Source of the DNA: Tritrichomonas foetus | Taxonomy: Eukaryota; Parabasalia; Tritrichomonadida; Tritrichomonadidae | Direction of reading: 5' to 3' | Length of the DNA stretch: 64,000 bases | Assembly: GCA_001839685.1 (NCBI GenBank) | Contig: MLAK01000001.1 | Coordinates: 163,433-227,432, forward strand | In this document: one piece after another, positions 62,926 through 64,000 of the stretch | Layout: each line of letters begins with the position of its first letter | Position numbering within the stretch: the first letter of the stretch is position 1 | The notes under the pieces: generated by a model | What the model was told of the DNA's origin: nothing | The model's input: only the letters and a program-made list of their open reading frames with translations | The model's database searches: none | Made by a program: the position numbers and the translations under genes

Positions 62926-63786
62926 ATGAAGAAAAAATCACAAGCCTTAGTTTCTGAAGAAACTCAATGCCAGCCAAACATCGTCGAATCGCCAGGATCG
63001 CCAAATGAACATTCAAAAAGGCCGCCAATTCCAATCCCTTCTAACATTCCGAAGATTTCTCAGAATTTACACCTTACACAGCCTAAAAAGAAAAGCAAGA
63101 AGCATTTTCATTCACCTTCAAGGTACGAAAATTCCCCAAAAACCGAAAAAAACAATAAAACAGAAAATGATCGCATTAAAAAGGCGAATGATAAAGATAA
63201 CAGCAAAAATGAACATTCGAAACAGAAAAATCATCGCAAATCAAAAGATATTGAAATTAACGAATATGATATTATTGATGTAATTATTCAAACTGAAATT
63301 TTAGAAGAGCTCCCTTTGGAAATCAATAGAAATGAATATATGAGTCAGGCTGTTGCCCATCAAAATGTTAAAATGCTAATTCGTGAACAACAACAAAAAT
63401 TATTTAATAAAAAACAAACTCGATTTGGTCACACGATGATCAGCACATCAAATAGCTCAGATGATGAATCACTTGGAAGTGAAAGAATTCATAACTCCAG
63501 TCAAGAGCTTTTCAGGACTAGTTTCAAAAGTCGTGAAAACTCTCTCAGAAATTTGAATGCAATTTTATCAATCGACGATATCGCTAAATATAACTCTGAT
63601 TCTTCATCTACTAATGAAAGCAATGCAATTAAATCAATTTTTTATAATGCACCGACCGATGAAGTGACGGAAATTGATGAATTATTAACTTTTGAAATTA
63701 TTGAGCCGTTCAAATTTGATCTTTTCGATTTTTCTGATCCAACATATAAAAAAATGTCGGTTGATCTGAGGCCAAAGCCAAAATGA
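62926..63786 (+). CDS. Basic, largely disordered protein
   Basis: The 286-residue protein has a Lys/Ser/Pro/Asn-rich N-terminal half (for example KKKSKKHFHSPSRYENSP, then many KN/KH/KS dipeptides), consistent with a nuclear localisation or nucleic-acid-binding region. The C-terminal half is more acidic and Ser-rich with short hydrophobic patches (IIDVIIQTEILEELPLEIN and EVTEIDELLTFEIIEPFKFD). No domain is recognised. It could be a regulatory or scaffold protein phosphorylated on Ser-Pro sites. It is divergent from the PDI gene. Real coding is supported by codon bias and low stop density, but function is unknown. Confidence 0.55.
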   Translation: MKKKSQALVSEETQCQPNIVESPGSPNEHSKRPPIPIPSNIPKISQNLHLTQPKKKSKKHFHSPSRYENSPKTEKNNKTENDRIKKANDKDNSKNEHSKQKNHRKSKDIEINEYDIIDVIIQTEILEELPLEINRNEYMSQAVAHQNVKMLIREQQQKLFNKKQTRFGHTMISTSNSSDDESLGSERIHNSSQELFRTSFKSRENSLRNLNAILSIDDIAKYNSDSSSTNESNAIKSIFYNAPTDEVTEIDELLTFEIIEPFKFDLFDFSDPTYKKMSVDLRPKPK

Positions 63787-63912
63787 TTTTTTCCCCGTTG
63801 TCCTCTTGTTTATTCATGAGTTTGATATGGCGTGTATATTTCTTGAAAGTTGGAATATATTTTTCAACATTGTTTGAATAAAAACAAAAATTGATGGATT
63901 TTTTTTCGTTTT

Positions 63913-64000
63913 CTCTAATATTCTTTTTCTCTAATATTCTTTTTCTCTAATATTCTTTTTCTCTAATATTCTTTTTCTATAATATTCTTTTTCTCTAATA
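63913..64000. repeat. 16-bp minisatellite at right window edge
   Basis: Five and a half copies of CTCTAATATTCTTTTT in exact 16-bp register run to the window end. One copy has CTAT for CTCT. The array begins about 125 bp after the preceding stop codon and presumably continues beyond the window. Confidence 0.95.

Noticed and set aside
1..64000. Spliceosomal introns of the trichomonad type
   Set aside because: I looked for the branch/3-prime motif ACTAACACACAG and GTATGT-type donors interrupting frames and did not find a convincing pair; all called genes are open from start to stop.

Overview
The window is a dense, apparently intron-free stretch of nuclear DNA from a flagellated protist. The best fit is a parabasalid (Trichomonas/Tritrichomonas type). 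The reasons are AT-rich DNA with standard stop codons, single-exon genes of up to 5 kb, short intergenic gaps with many divergent gene pairs, and a characteristic protein set: LRR_5/BspA-like repeats fused to a kinase-like domain, BTB-Sel1, multi-GAF phosphodiesterase, very large multi-membrane-span class III cyclase-like receptor, and paired PH-LRR proteins of the CARMIL type. The genus is an inference. No rRNA, confident tRNA, CRISPR array, transposase or viral gene was seen.

I support 29 protein genes. In order: 0-12 kb holds a His/Cys-rich small protein, a miniature BET-like (bromodomain-NET) protein, the axonemal WD40 protein CFAP251, an LRR protein, a long coiled-coil protein and a BTB-Sel1 protein. 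12-20 kb holds two small or membrane proteins, a GAF-rich HD phosphodiesterase with two altered active-site residues, and a free-standing nucleoplasmin-like fold. A 187-bp GC-richer inverted-repeat element lies in the intergenic region near 13.9 kb. 20-34 kb holds an LRR-pseudokinase, an armadillo-like protein, a coiled-coil protein, two small proteins and a large helical protein of unknown role. 34-51 kb begins with the largest gene-poor stretch (about 1.5 kb), followed by a CARMIL-like protein, a small coiled-coil protein, the dynein assembly factor DAW1/ODA16, two membrane proteins, a talin-like FERM protein and a second CARMIL-like protein. 51-64 kb holds a giant PAS/cyclase-homology receptor whose catalytic residues are lost, a GSK3-family kinase, a second armadillo-like protein, PDCD5, a two-domain protein disulfide isomerase and a disordered basic protein.

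Functionally the genes are scattered, but themes recur. Two genes serve the flagellar axoneme (CFAP251, DAW1). Three look like membrane-actin regulators (two CARMIL-like, one talin-like). Two belong to cyclic-nucleotide signalling families, but both carry substitutions at residues normally essential for catalysis. An LRR protein also carries a degenerate kinase domain, so pseudoenzymes are unusually prominent here. At least nine divergent pairs share short promoters, and a TAAACG(G/T) word recurs near several starts. Short minisatellites occur at both window edges and between genes.
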